DNA of 64,000 nucleotides from Cryptomeria japonica (GCF_030272615.1 NC_081405.1:573841252-573905251), one strand, 5' to 3'. Shown: positions 11,356 to 23,565, numbered from the stretch's first letter. Notes: a model not told the origin generated them from the letters alone. Numbers and translations: made by a program.

Positions 11356-13876
11356 TTTTCAATTTGGCATTGTTGTCAAAGGGGGAGTATAAATATGTAT
11401 ATATATTGTGAAAATTTTGTATTTAAGAAAAACACTAACCCTATACAAAATTCAATCTTAACCCTTATATTGAATTCAACTCAAACCTTTCAACAAATTA
11501 AAATTTAACCCTAAAACTAAACCGAACTAAACCTTAACCTTAAAACTAAACCAAAGTGAAACTTAAAAATATTTTTAATCAATAGTGTTTACATGCTCAT
11601 ATTCTTACTTTAGGAAAAAAATAATTTGATTTTAGTAATTACATAGCCTATTGCATTTCTAATATGTAGATATAATTTGTGTTCTTCTATATAGTTTTAT
11701 TGGGATTTTACCAACATTCAAAAAGTGTTTACATTATCATATTCTTACTTTTAAGGTGAAAATAATTTGAGTTTAGTAATTACATAGTTTATTTGATTTC
11801 TAATATTTAGATATAATTTGTGTTCTTTTATGTAGTTTATTGATTATATATAATATCCATTTATTGAATTTAATAGCTAAATTCAACATTAGTATCTTAA
11901 AGTTTGTTAGGCATGAAAACTTTTTATAACTAGAGGGAATTAATTTTTATAAATTTTCAATATATGCCTCTTTATATAATTAATGTAATTATAAATTTAT
12001 TATTTATTTTTTAAAATATATTCTATTTTATGATTTATTTAATTCAAGATTAGTTTCTAAATGTTAGTTAGGAAGGAAAAACTTTTCCCTCTATTAAATA
12101 ATTAAAAGAGAATTATGTTTTAATAGTGTCTCTTTTATAAATAATTAATGTAAATATAAATTTATTTCTAATTTTTTAAATATTATAGATTTATCTTTTA
12201 ATATATATTTTACAATGTTCTTATTTTAAATATATAAATTTAATAAAAAACTCATGAGTTATATTATAATGTAAATAATATGGGCCCAAATAGTAGCTCT
12301 ATTTGAACACTTTATGTAACCATAATTGAATATTAACCTAATTGAACACAAAATCAAATTAAAGCCTAACCTAAAATTCAATTAAACATTAAAATAAATT
12401 GAAACCTAACCCTAATAATAAACCACAATGAACTCTAATTTTAAATCTAATTAAACCCAACCCTAACCATATATCACATTGAAGCTAAATCCTAAACTAG
12501 GTTTCACCCTAACCCCAACATTAATCCAAATGGATCATTATCAATAAACTAAATTGAAGTTTAATCCTAAACCAATTCAAATAAGTTACACCAAATGCAA
12601 CCAAATTAAACCCAAATATTCAACAAAATTCAATGAATACGAATCATATAAATATTATACCAAATTGAATGACAATAATAAAAAAAAAATCCTAACACAA
12701 ACACTAAACCAATTTGAACCCCTAACACTAAAACAATTTGTACTCAATTGAACCATAAACCCTAACATGGAATTTAATTAAAAATTAAATGATAACCCTA
12801 AAGCTAATTAAATTAAATGATAAATAAAATTAAACTCTAACTCTAAACTTAACCTCTATTTAACTCTAATCCTAACATTAAAATAAATGGAGTCCTATAC
12901 AAAATTAAACGCTAACCCTATACTAGATTGAAGAAAAACCAAATTGCACCATAACTCTAAACACAATGGAACCCTTACACTAAACTAAATTGAGCCCTAG
13001 ACTAAATTGAACCCTATACCTAATTAACCCTAACCATGTACTAAATTAATCAATCAAAACCATAAACTAAATAATGCCATAACTATAAAACTAAACCAAA
13101 CTGAATACTGTACCAAATGAACACTAACCCTATACCAAATTGAAGAAAATCCATAAGACAAATTCAATTATAACCATGATACTAATTGAAATTGAACCCT
13201 AAACCTCAACCTAATTGAAAATTAAACTAAATTGAATCCTAATTCTAAAGCAAATCCAATCTAAATTTTAAATTAAATTGAACCCTAAACCTAATAGTAA
13301 ACCAAATTGACCCCTAAACATAACACTAACCGAAGTTAAATTGTAACCCTAAGCCTTATTAAATCCTTATCCTAATATTTAAACCCTAACACTAAACCAA
13401 ATTGAACACTAAACCTAGACCTATCTAAATATCAACTGTAAATTGACAGTAAAATTGAAAACCTAATCCTAAATTTGCACTAAACTATATTGAATTAAAA
13501 TCAAATTGAATATTAATTTTACCATTAACCAAATTAAATCCTAACACTTATCCTAATTAAACACTAATTAGATTAAACCCTAAGCTTAAATAAACACTTA
13601 ACCAAATTGAACCCTAATCCTAAAGAAATACTAAACTAGATTTAATTGAAACACGTTGAATATTAGTTCTATAACCATAAATCATCCCATTAATCAAAAT
13701 TATAACCATAAACCAGATTAAATCCTAACTCTTATCCTGATTAAACAATAACTAGATTCAACTCTAATGTAAAATTTACACTAAACCAAATTTAACCCTA
13801 ATAAATAAACACTAAACTAGATTGAATTGTAACCTTAAATAAAATTTTACACTGGCCTTAACACTAAATCAAATTG

Positions 13877-14420
13877 GATGTGGAAACTATGAAGGTTAAC
13901 CAAGAGCCCAAATTTGAGACGCTGGAAGAGGATGTGAGTGAGATCAAGGAAAACCTGAACAATATAGTGGAAATCAGTAGGTAGGCCATGAACAATAGCG
14001 CTGGTGATTTGGAAAAGATTAATTCCATGATGACTAATTATAGAACCAGGACCGTCGCCAGTGACCCTTCCATGGGAGAAAAGAAGAAAAAGATTGCTTT
14101 GGAGGGTGGACATAGTGCTACTATTGGGAAGATTAGTTCGGGTCCATGTACTAGAACTAGGAGCCAGAGCCACGACCAAGGAACCTCGAGATTCATCATG
14201 GAGGACTTGGAGAAAATTTATTCAAAAAAATACTGAATTGATGCTCTCTCTTAGTTGAGTGTGTGGTCCTATTTTTTGGTTCATCTTTTTATTTTTTGCT
14301 GTCAATCTGTTTGGGGCTTGTCCCCTGTTCTGCTTAGTTTTTCGATCTAGTTGGCTGCTGGCCTTGGTCTGTAATACTTTGGGTTTCAGGTCCCTGTAAA
14401 AATTGTTTATATATATCAAA
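13877..14420 (+). mobile_element. 544-bp retroposed insert in array 1
   Basis: The insert is flanked by AACACTAAATCAAATTG (13860-13876) and AACACTAAATAAAATTG (14421-14437), one mismatch in 17, which looks like a target-site duplication. Because the host array is itself made of similar words, chance is possible. The left part is open from ATG 13889 to a stop at 14234-14236 with one TAG near 13982; the product is charged (EEDVSEIKENLNN, then GEKKKK). The right part is a GT-rich tail resembling a LINE 3' UTR, ending in CCCTGTAAAAATTG. It is most likely a 5'-truncated LINE copy. Confidence 0.5.
13889..14236 (+). pseudogene. Charged coding remnant inside the retroposed insert
   Basis: The frame has 116 codons including one internal TAG after codon 31. 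The predicted peptide has an acidic helix-like N-terminal part and a basic KKKK patch (near 14077-14088), then a Ser/Thr/Arg-rich tail. I do not recognise a domain. Its place at the 5' side of a LINE-like 3' UTR suggests the end of a retroposon ORF. Confidence 0.35.
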
Positions 14421-15664
14421 AACACTAAATAAAATTGAACCCTAACCTTCAACTGAATTTCAAACCCTAATCCAAAAACTAAACCAAATTGACACCTAAC
14501 ACTAAACAAAAACTAACTATAACACTAAAGCAAATGAAACCCTAATACTAACACTAAACCAAAACAAATGCTAATACTAAAATAAATGAAACCCTAACCC
14601 TAACTGTAGTACCACTACCCTATTCAGACCTTGTTTGACCTCATTGGCCAAGGTTGACTTTTATGTGGCTTATGTGGATCGTGGATTTATTGTGTTGTGT
14701 ATTCTATTATTATGTTTAAGAGTGTGATTAGGTGAATTTGATTATGCAATATTGCTTTTTTGATGAGTAGTTGTGAACTCTGCTTCTGTATCGTATTTTA
14801 TTAATGAATAAATGTTAATTTTATTTATGTGTTCCTAACGATGGACTAACACATCTACTTAATGTATATGTCGTCAGGGTATGTGAAAGTGTATGGGGTG
14901 TGAGGAGATGATTTTACTTCACTCACTTCGGTGAGACAAGGAACCTCACAATTCTCCTTCACCATTGTGTTTATTATGTTTATGTATATATGCATATGTG
15001 GTTTGTTGATGCAGGAAAGTGCAGGTACAAGTACCGTGTAGTTACAAGGTATCATCTCCGCCTAGCTCCATAGGTCTGAGCGTCCCTAATTAACCTAATG
15101 GAAGTGGAGGAGGTAGTTCTAAGTCCCTAATGTCGTCATTAGCCCTGCTAAATAGTGAGCATCATTTGAATATTATGATTTAAATATTTAATTATTTAAT
15201 GTGTGTTAGTATGCATTTTTAAATAAAGGGATTATATTAAATAGGACCCCTTTTTTGTATTATTGATCGCTGAGTTAAATTGCTCAAGTGGTTAAATTAG
15301 ATTAACGAATTATATGATTTAATTATTATCAAATTTGTGCAATTGTAATTATGTAATGTATTTTGCATATATGAAAATAAACATTTTAGAAAAAGAAAAT
15401 CAAATATCCCACCATTGACTTTTAAATGGAAATTTGGATTTTAGAAAATTTGAAAAATAGGAATTTTTGTGGAAACTATTCTATTTAACCTGGGCATTCA
15501 TGGGAATGAAGAGGAGAAATTTGCATACAAATTTTGGGGTTTTCTTAATTGCTTGAAGAATTTGGGATTCCTCATCTACAATTACAATTATTTGATGTGT
15601 ATTTAACGCTCTATAAAAAAAAATATAAAAAATATTATACAAAAAGAATAAAACATATATTTAA

Positions 15665-15825
15665 TGTGGCAAGTGGGGAGCACGAGGCTCAACCCACTTA
15701 CCACAAAGTGGAGTGTGGTCCCCATTGTATGGCGAGCGCTCCCATAAAGCAGGGCAGTCTCCCATACATGGGGAACATTCTACCCACGTGGTGGACCGGC
15801 CCATGTGGGCTTCAAACAACATCTA
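15665..15825. repeat. GC-rich hairpin-forming island within the LTR of element C
   Basis: In otherwise AT-rich DNA this stretch has CCACTT/AAGTGG arms and CCCACGTGG/CCATGTGGG arms (near 15782-15808), plus repeated CCCAT/ATGGG words. It could be a regulatory island or a small unclassified insert. Confidence 0.4.
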
Positions 15826-15956
15826 AATAAAGTTTTTTTTTTAATAGTTTTTATAATGTGGTTTATACTAATATTTAATTTAATAAATATTAATTCATCA
15901 TTTGGTTACTTTAATGAATGTTAATTTAAAAATATTGTTATTAATATTGTTTAGTG

Positions 15957-15960
<4 letters not shown>

Positions 15961-16014
<54 letters not shown>
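15961..16014. repeat. (TA)n microsatellite
   Basis: An uninterrupted TA run of about 54 bp inside the long LTR. Confidence 0.95.
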
Positions 16015-16016
<2 letters not shown>

Positions 16017-18084
16017 TGGATTACATAATATATTATTTGGGAATTTGGAAATTATGTAATATATTATGTTAATTGGGGAATTTCAAAAATAGAAAAATGG
16101 AAAACAAATAGATATAATTGGAAATGAAATTATATTTCGTTTTCGGTGTAATATACATATATTCAATATATATATACATGTAAAATATAAATTGGGTTTA
16201 ATCATAGAAATTAATTGATTAAATTTGATTGGTTACAAACGCAAATTATTTTGGGAAAATGAAGTTTATATTTATGTTTAGTCAATATGACATTTATAAA
16301 AAAAAAATATTTTAATTTAAGTATTGAATTTAGTTTTCAAATGTATTTTAAATATTATTTTCATTAACTTGAAAGTTCAAACTTAAATGATATTTGTGAT
16401 AACCAAATTGGAATTAATTGAAATTAATTTATAATTGTCTTTAAATGATGGTTTATTTGAATGTATGTTTACTTAGATTGTCTTCATGTGCTATTCCATA
16501 GTGTGGTGTTCTTTTCATGAAAAATTCAGTTATTGAAAACTGCAAGTAGACGACATTAGTGTTTAATTATATTTTGAGAGAACACTATGATTCCTTAATA
16601 TGGATGAAATTTAGATTACAAGTAGATTTGTTTGAGTGTTTACTTTGAATGGTGAAATTTTGATGTTGATTTGGTTAGTCATTCTCATGTCATGATGGCA
16701 TGTTGTTGAATGTAAGTTTATTGTGCAAGTTGAATTGGTTAAGTGTTGGTTGTGATCGTACTTGTATTATAGTGGTTTTGGTCTTGTTTTGTGGATAGAT
16801 CAGTTGTTCGTTTCACACCTCCAATTGGTTAATCTTGGTAGAGGGTTTATTTTATCATGGTGTTCTTCAGTTTTCTTTTTGAGCTCCTTGGGTTGGTTGG
16901 CTTTTGTGTTTTGCATTGGGGTTCTTTGGAGGTTGTGTAGTGTCATAAGGAAGAGTGGTTTTTGAGTTGGGGCCATGTCGAAGTGCCTAAAAGGGTAACC
17001 TAGGATGGGGGTTGAGGCCAATGGAGCCTTGCCAGAGTTCATACCAGTTATGAGATGACACTCTTCCTTATGGTCACTAGTGTGTAGTCATGTGTTGGCT
17101 TTACTTGGAGCACTCTTGTGAGAGTCATGTGTTGAATGCTTATGTCTTGTGTAAGTACCCAATGTACATGTGAGTCCAGGTGATGCTTGTTGTGGCTTGC
17201 TTGAGGGCCTTAGTACTATGTCCTAGAATAGAGGGGTGGTTCCTTTTTGGGCCACATGGTCAGGTGGTAGTGCCACTTTCCATTGGGTTTATTGTTCATG
17301 CCTCCTTTCGATGGATTAGCTTTGCAGGTGCTCCCAATGTTCCTCTTGGAATTCATTTCATTCGATGTCTCTGATGGATCTTTTATTTATCTCAGATCAT
17401 TCATGTATCTCTTGGACCCTATGTGGTTATATGTATTATTTGATTTTGGTCACCTTGATGGAAGGATGTAATTGATGTGAACTTAATGTATTTTTCATCT
17501 CTTATTTATTAGAATGGTCTTGCACTTGAAGTGGACCCAAAGATGTAGCCCATTAGGGGTGAAATCCGATATCAATTGGTGTTGTATGGTGTATGTGTTT
17601 ATCGTGTTCCTTTTAATTTTGGATGCATGAATGGCATTATAGTTAAAATGTATAACGTAATTTAGATGATATTAATCTTAATTGTATGTATGAAGTTATA
17701 AATTAAATGCAGTAATATGGGTTATGATGAATATAGCTTTAGTGATGTATTGAAACTAATGGTAGTCATATATATTCAATCATGCTTAGTTTAATCTCTT
17801 ATGGAAGTTAATTGCTATGTTCATATGGTAATCATTCTATCATGAGTAGGTTTAATCAATCTCATTGTTAATTAGATTAATACACCTTAATGTTCATTCA
17901 AATTAATCAAGTAATCTTTGTTGGAAACCCTTTAGAAATTGAGTTAAGTCTTTCGCTTGTGTAAATGTTATTGTAATGTTTAACTTAATGCATCTTATAG
18001 TTCATTAATATTTAAAAAAAAATTTCTGCACTATTTTCTAGTGATTGTAGTTGTTGCCTTAGGGGTTTCTGGTGGGGCACTACA

Positions 18085-19746
18085 CTTGGTATCAGAGCAC
18101 AAGTTGCAACACTAGGATCTTTGGTCAAAGTAGATTTCCCAAGGTTTTGTTTGGTGTGATGTATTATTAAGTCATTAACTGTGTTTCTTGTCTTCCCTTA
18201 TATGCAATTAAAGAATGATACTTTATGATGAATGTTGTACCAGTTAACAACAATTGTGTATTTTGTAAAGTGGATCTTGTATACATGAGATCTTGTTTTT
18301 ATAGAACTCATTTTGTTGTCTAGACCTAGGTTTTCAAGTTATGTTTATTTAATTTTGGAAATCTTATGGAATATTATATTAGTGTTCCTTATCAAAAGTA
18401 ACTAGATAACATTTGGTTATGGTTGCAATGTACTTAGAGAATTTAATTATCCTTGTATGACCTTCCTTGATTTGGTATATATACGCATTAATCAATAGAA
18501 TGATAGCTCGCCCTCTTTTTCCCTTCTCTATGTCTAGATGTTTTACTAATGGATATGCAACTTGGGAATATAGTAGACTAGTATATTTAATGAGAATTGT
18601 TTGTTTAGAATAAAATCTCAATTTGGAAAAAACACGTTATTGTATTATATTAATGATCCTTTTAATATAGAATATTTGATTAAATGTCATTTTCATTGAT
18701 GTTATTTTAAAAGGGTGTATGTGAAAATTGAATCATTCTTTCACGTCCTTATAGAATTGGGTAATGATTGATCTAAACCTTGTAAAAAATCTATATGATT
18801 TTGATGAAACATGAATGTTGTAGTTGATAAGTAAATATGAAAGGCAATGGTGCTACCTTTTTCCTTCGCAGATGAAATTTGGAAAGAATGTGCTCACCTG
18901 AGAGATCTAGTACAAATAATAATTGTTGACATGCTATTATTTGATGGAAATCCCTTGGATATTGTTGAAATCTTTCTGAGAATGGTTGATTAGAGTTATG
19001 TACTCTAAAGGGAATTGTAAAGAATTGGAGTACTTGTATCTAGTAATAAATATTATACAGTTATTAATGTGGGGAAATGTAATAAAGACCTTCCTTGAGT
19101 AGATGATAGTGTTACTGAAAAGTACTCCCTATAAATGTGAATAAAACAGTACCAATTTTTACGTTGTGTATTGTGAGAAACTAGTGCTTGCTTTGTGTGC
19201 CCATGGGATAGAGAAGTAATCAACCATGGAGGGTATGTTTACTTATGGGTATGGGAATACCATACTATTTATGTGTTGTTACATATTTATTACCCTACTG
19301 AGTGCCAACCCACTAATTGTTGACAATTCAGTATGTGAAGGGGTAGTATCAGAAGTCACCATTCCTCAAATAGTATGGATCAGCGTACGAATAATGGCAG
19401 TGCAAAGCGACTTTAGCTTCTCCAATTTGAGGAAAAATATGGATATACAATGAAACTATATTAAAGGTGTTCTCAATGCTTTCCCTTTTTTATGAACCAA
19501 CTTATATGGTTTATATGTGCCAGCCTAATCCCCACTATTATTGAGCATCTTGATCTGGCAGTTCTTGAGCATAGTGATGGTATTTCTTGGAGGATCTTTT
19601 ACCTTGTCTACATGAAAGGTATACTATTTCCACGTTATTATGAGAGGTGTGACCTATGAATGCCTTTTCCGTGAGCTACACTGCTATGTGGGATACGTCC
19701 ATTGCGTGTCTTCTCTGCTTGGAGAATTGCCATGCTATGTTGAGAT
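18085..19746 (+). mobile_element. Internal leader of element C, no coding domain found
   Basis: AT-rich DNA follows the primer site. The longest frame (19226-19453, 75 codons) has no recognisable motif. The region ends at the LTR border of element B at 19747, so the rest of element C is missing or displaced. Confidence 0.45.
18087..18098 (+). promoter_or_regulatory. Primer-binding site of element C (initiator tRNA-Met type)
   Basis: TGGTATCAGAGC is the standard plant LTR-element primer site complementary to the 3' end of initiator tRNA-Met. It lies two bases after the ACTACA end of the LTR. Confidence 0.8.
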
Positions 19747-20376
19747 TGTTAGTCCCAACTGGTGCTGAGAGGGGAGGGGTGAATCAACACTTTACCTATT
19801 TTTCTCAATTAAAACTTTAAACTTGAGTTATCACTAACTTAAAATTCATCAATATAAAGAACTATTGAGGAAGAATAACCATGCATGAAAAGAAACACAA
19901 TGACACCAAGATTCATCTCATAGAAATCCAAATGGGAGAAAACCACGGTGTGAATAGGAACTCACGAAATTTGTACTCTTCTAGAGTACATCTAGTGAAG
20001 AGCCATCCCTGTTAGGAGATTACAAAGACTTTATTAGGTGCCACTCGGTTAAGGGATTTTGTCTAAGGCCTGTTAGTGTCTTTACCTTGTTACAGGTAGC
20101 CTTATCAAAAGGTCTTAAAATTATCAGTTAAGATGACACCCGGTTAAGGGATTTTTACAATGCAACCTGTTAAAGTCCACCCTATTAAGGGATTTTACTT
20201 GCAATGGTTAGAGAGAAACATAAATATGATTTACTAGAGTGGCTACTGATTAGGTGGAATAGATCACAATGAAGAATAACACTATGTCTATATCGGTTGT
20301 GTCTATTCAACGCAACACTAATTTCCTGAATGGACCTTCAACTCTACCCTTTGCTGATTTTTTTGATCCTTGGATT

Positions 20377-20514
20377 CCACTCTGCTGATCCTCTATCACC
20401 TGGATCACCACTCTGTCGAACTCCACTCTACCAGTCCTCTATCACTTGGATCACCACTCTATTAAACTCCACTCTACTGGTCCTCTGTCACTTGGCTCTG
20501 CACTCTCTTAAACT
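20377..20514 (-). repeat. Three 46-bp tandem units in the LTR U3
   Basis: Units at 20377-20422, 20423-20468 and 20469-20514 all start CCACTCT and end AACT. Direct repeats in U3 often act as enhancer-like elements in LTR promoters; that role is inferred here. Confidence 0.85.
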
Positions 20515-20885
20515 CCCTCTGTGAACACTTTTAATTTTTCTTAATTCACCTTGACAACAACCCTCTCAAGAATGAATTACATGAATTTATTGACCCTATA
20601 GTCTGTTGCCAACTTTCCCTCCAAAACATTCCACTCCAAATTTTGTTATCATGCCTTAAATCATGCTCCTGAGATCATTGCAGGAATTTATGTCAAGACA
20701 TTCGAACATGTCGATAAGTCTGTCGGTTGACTAGAGAAGACTCCAAGTTTAACTGAATGTTAACTAAACATTACCAATCTGTCTGTTACAGACTCTTTCG
20801 GTGTACCGAGCAAAATTTATCTAGCTAGTTTCCTCCTGTATATTGGTCTATTCTTTGCTTAGTCAGTGGACCTCTTCTCTGCCAA

Positions 20886-21037
20886 TCTACTCACCACTAC
20901 CTGGGCTACTCTCTGCTTGCCGATCTACTCACTGCTTGTCGGTCTACTTACTGCTTGTCGGTCTACTTGTTGTTTGCCAGTCTACTCACTGCTCACCGCT
21001 ACCCAGTCTACTTATTACTATCTGGTCTACTTACTAC
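20886..21037 (-). repeat. About eight short tandem units (about 19 bp) in the LTR U3
   Basis: TCTACT recurs at 20886, 20924, 20943, 20962, 20981, 21007 and 21026, mostly 19 bp apart, with an inner TGCTTGTCGG word. One variant unit lies at 20907. Confidence 0.8.
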
Positions 21038-21130
21038 CGACACACTATGAAGACTTAAGAGATAATGTTGCCAACAAGGACAACCATATCATTCACTGGT
21101 CATATAAAACTGCATCAGAATGCCAAAAAA

Positions 21131-21140
21131 CTCCCCCTTT
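21131..21140 (-). promoter_or_regulatory. Polypurine tract of element B
   Basis: On the minus strand AAAGGGGGAG lies directly before the LTR start (TTTTTTGGCATTC, probably once TGTTGGCATTC). A second tract, AAAAGGGGGAA, lies 91 bp upstream (21231-21241). Confidence 0.65.
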
Positions 21141-22230
21141 GTTATTGGTGGCAAATACTTCAAACCGCTACAAAACTATGTCGGTTCTGGCCCTTGTAAC
21201 TCGTAACTCACACTGTTCAAGACTCCAAAATTCCCCCTTTTGCCATCAATGACAAAGACTATCCAAAATAATTTATCAAAATAAAGAAAAAATATCTTTG
21301 AAGTTTTCTTGAGCCACTTTCAAGGAAGATTCCCATGAAGATTGAACCTATTTCATGATGGTGAAGTGACCATGTTAGACTGCAATGAAGACCTCCATAT
21401 CATCAACTATCTTACAGTCAGGTTCATTTATTAGGCAAACTTCTTCTTTAATATTCAGTTGCATCAAATCAATAATTGGTGCTAAATAGCACTGGAGCTC
21501 TAACAAACTATGACTTCTTTTGTCTTCTTCATCTTTCAACCTTCTGATTTCATGATTTAGCATTTTGACTTTTCCAGTAAAGGTTGATGTTGAACTGGTA
21601 AGAGGATCAAAAGAGCTTATCAGATCTTGAATTTCCTTTTGATTCTGATTTATTTTATCTTAGAAGTATTTTATTAAGGCAGGAAAACTTGAAGATTTCA
21701 CCAATAGTTGACCAACTTGCTGCAGTATATTTTTAACTTCTTTTGTTTTGGTGGAAAGAGCAACTTTTCCAATTGATATTTGTTCCATTAAGTTATCTCC
21801 TCTCTTTGTTTCATATTGCCTTACTGCAAACTTCTCCAGATTAGTTTCCTCTAAACTAATTGCTTTAACACGAGTATCCAACTGATCAATAATAGGTGCA
21901 ACATCATCCACTGCAATGTCTGGGATTAGGTCAGAGAGAATTGTGTTGGCAGAAGTGAGAATTCTTGTCTTCTTTTTATTTCCTCTTAGTTTAGCCTTTT
22001 TAGCTTGGATTCTCAGTTTTTTTGAGACTTTCATCAGTTGCTTGGGGGTCATTTTCTATATATCAATGACCGAGTCTCCTTCTTCTTCCTTTGTTCCTTC
22101 TTCCTTTTCTATAGTCTCAACTTTTGAGCTAGTTGTTGTGATGATTCTTACCTTCTTCTTCTCAATTTCATTTTCTAAATCCAACTTCCTCTTTGTCAAA
22201 GGAGTATTCATCACTGCTTTATTATCCTCT

Positions 22231-22470
22231 TCTTTCTTCTCTTCCTCTTTTCCTTCCTCTACTTTCCTCTCTTCCTCTTTTCCTTCCTCTGCTTTCTTCT
22301 CTTCCTCTTTTCCTTCCCCTATTTCCTTCTCTTCCTCTTTTCCTTCCTTAGTTTTCTTATCTTCCTCTTTTCCTTCTTCTTCTTTCTTCTCTTCCTCTTT
22401 TCCTTCCTTTGTTTCCTTCTCTTCCTCTTTTCCTTCCTCGGTTTTTTTATCTTCCTCTTTTCCTTCTTCA
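22231..22470 (-). repeat. Eight 30-bp tandem units coding an acidic decamer repeat
   Basis: Units start every 30 bp from 22231, each with the core TCTTCCTCTTTTCCTTCC. On the minus strand, in the ORF2 frame, they read as Glu/Lys-rich decamers (EEGKEEEKK type). The plus-strand Ser/Phe-rich frame through the same DNA is an artefact. Confidence 0.9.
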
Positions 22471-23359
22471 AAGAGAATAGGATTTGGTGTCGATAAGGTT
22501 CTGTGAGGTGTATCCTCATAAGGATTGTCTTAAACTATCACTTCATCTTGACCGGGAATCTTAGTTTGATCAGCTTCCTTCACCGGTGAAGTATGAATCA
22601 GTTGTTCGATATCCTTTGTAAGATTGGGAATGTCTGACACAACATTTCCTATGATGTCCTCAACTATGAAAGTATCAAAGTCTTCAGTGGAGTCCTTTTC
22701 CTTAGCTTTTCCTTTGTCAAGGGCATCTTCATCTTGGTCCTATTTTGTTTCCTTTTCTATTTCATCTTCAACTTCCTTTTATTGATCCCTAATTTTCTTG
22801 CACAAGGCAACACCTTCAACATGCACTATTCTAACTTCACCTACTGCCACTCTCCCAGTTCTATTCCTTACTCTAAAATGTTGAATTCATGCTTCAGCTA
22901 CTAGTGAAGCTTGAGCAAGATCAAAGTCATGTTGCACTTCCATGAGTGCTTTTATTCTGAGTTCCTTTTCAGTATCTAGAGTTGTTTTCCATCTCCCTTC
23001 AATTTGATCTTGCAAATCTGATGGGATTATGCCATATAATTCACTAGGAGTCCTACAAAACTTGTGCAAATTCTAGATCAGGGCTTGCTCAATTTTCCTT
23101 TTGTCTTCTTCATTACTGAGAGAATATCTTCTCCCAACACCGGGCAGACCTCCAAATTATTTGATCCCATGCACCAACTCATAAATTTTTGGGGCTTTGT
23201 TCCTTCCACTTCTTCTAACCTCCTTTATTTCCACATCTGATAGGGTGTCAATGATATCACCCTCTTTCTCATCCTTTTTGAGATTTGAATCACTCTTCTT
23301 CTCTTAGGTATAAGTCACACCTACCAGTCTATCTTTGCTTGGGGAAGATACAAGAGTAC

Positions 23360-23497
23360 TATTACAAGCTAGGGTTGTCGTTGCACCAAAAGATTGGTTT
23401 GTAAATTCCCGATACAACCATTAGACCTATAGAATCCACATGAGGCTATTAAACCATGTCGTGAATCCCCACGAGGGACGTTGGTCCACTGCCAACA
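23360..23497 (-). repeat. TRIM terminal repeat, distal copy
   Basis: A 138-bp copy; its first bases read TATTACAAGC where the other copy has TGTTACAAGC. Confidence 0.88.
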
Positions 23498-23565
23498 ATC
23501 ACTCTCCTAGCATCAATTGTCATGGCCTACGTGATTCGAACCTATGACCAAGATCTGATACCACT

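Larger units (their letters stand above)
10910..14604 (+). repeat. Degenerate CCCTAA-type (telomere-like) array 1
   Basis: The plus strand is dominated by AACCCTAA, ACTAAACC and AAATTGAACCC words, best between 10910-11270, 11420-11570 and 12300-13876. The units are heavily mutated and lack a clean period. An AT-rich block without the motif lies at about 11590-12290, an (AT)n tract at 11286-11350, and a 544-bp insert at 13877-14420. The long LTR of element C begins at 14605 directly against an ACCCTAACCCTAAC run. Short ORFs inside are repeat artefacts. Confidence 0.75.
14605..18084 (+). repeat. Very long LTR of element C (about 3480 bp), TGTAGT...ACTACA
   Basis: The segment starts TGTAGTACCAC at 14605, directly after ACCCTAACCCTAAC, and ends GGGGCACTACA at 18084, two bases before a primer-binding site. 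The terminal inverted ends TGTAGTRCC agree. It contains an (AT)n tract (15961-16014), a GC-richer island with hairpins (15665-15825), and near 15020-15085 a box (CAGGTAC..., CTAGCTCCATAGGTCTGAG) that recurs in the LTRs of element G. The 3.5-kb length could include unrecognised insertions. No second copy is present in the window. Confidence 0.6.
19747..21129 (-). repeat. 3' LTR of element B (about 1.38 kb)
   Basis: Read on the minus strand, the LTR starts at about 21129 after a GGGGGAG purine tract and ends GGGACTAACA at 19747. The terminal part, TTCACCCCTCCCCTCTCAGCAC, matches the LTR end of element A. A direct counterpart of the last 570 bp lies at 26993-27565. The U3 part holds two tandem-repeat blocks (20377-20514 and 20886-21037), and the R/U5 part holds three copies of an ACCCGGTTAAGGGATTTT motif (near 20044, 20137 and 20178). 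Confidence 0.75.

Noticed and set aside
20843-21252. Plus-strand Leu/Thr/Tyr-rich ORFs
   Set aside because: They run through the 19-bp tandem array of an LTR on the opposite strand.
21916-22506. 196-codon plus-strand Ser/Phe-rich ORF
   Set aside because: It is antisense to the acidic repeat of element B ORF2; composition comes from the 30-bp minisatellite.
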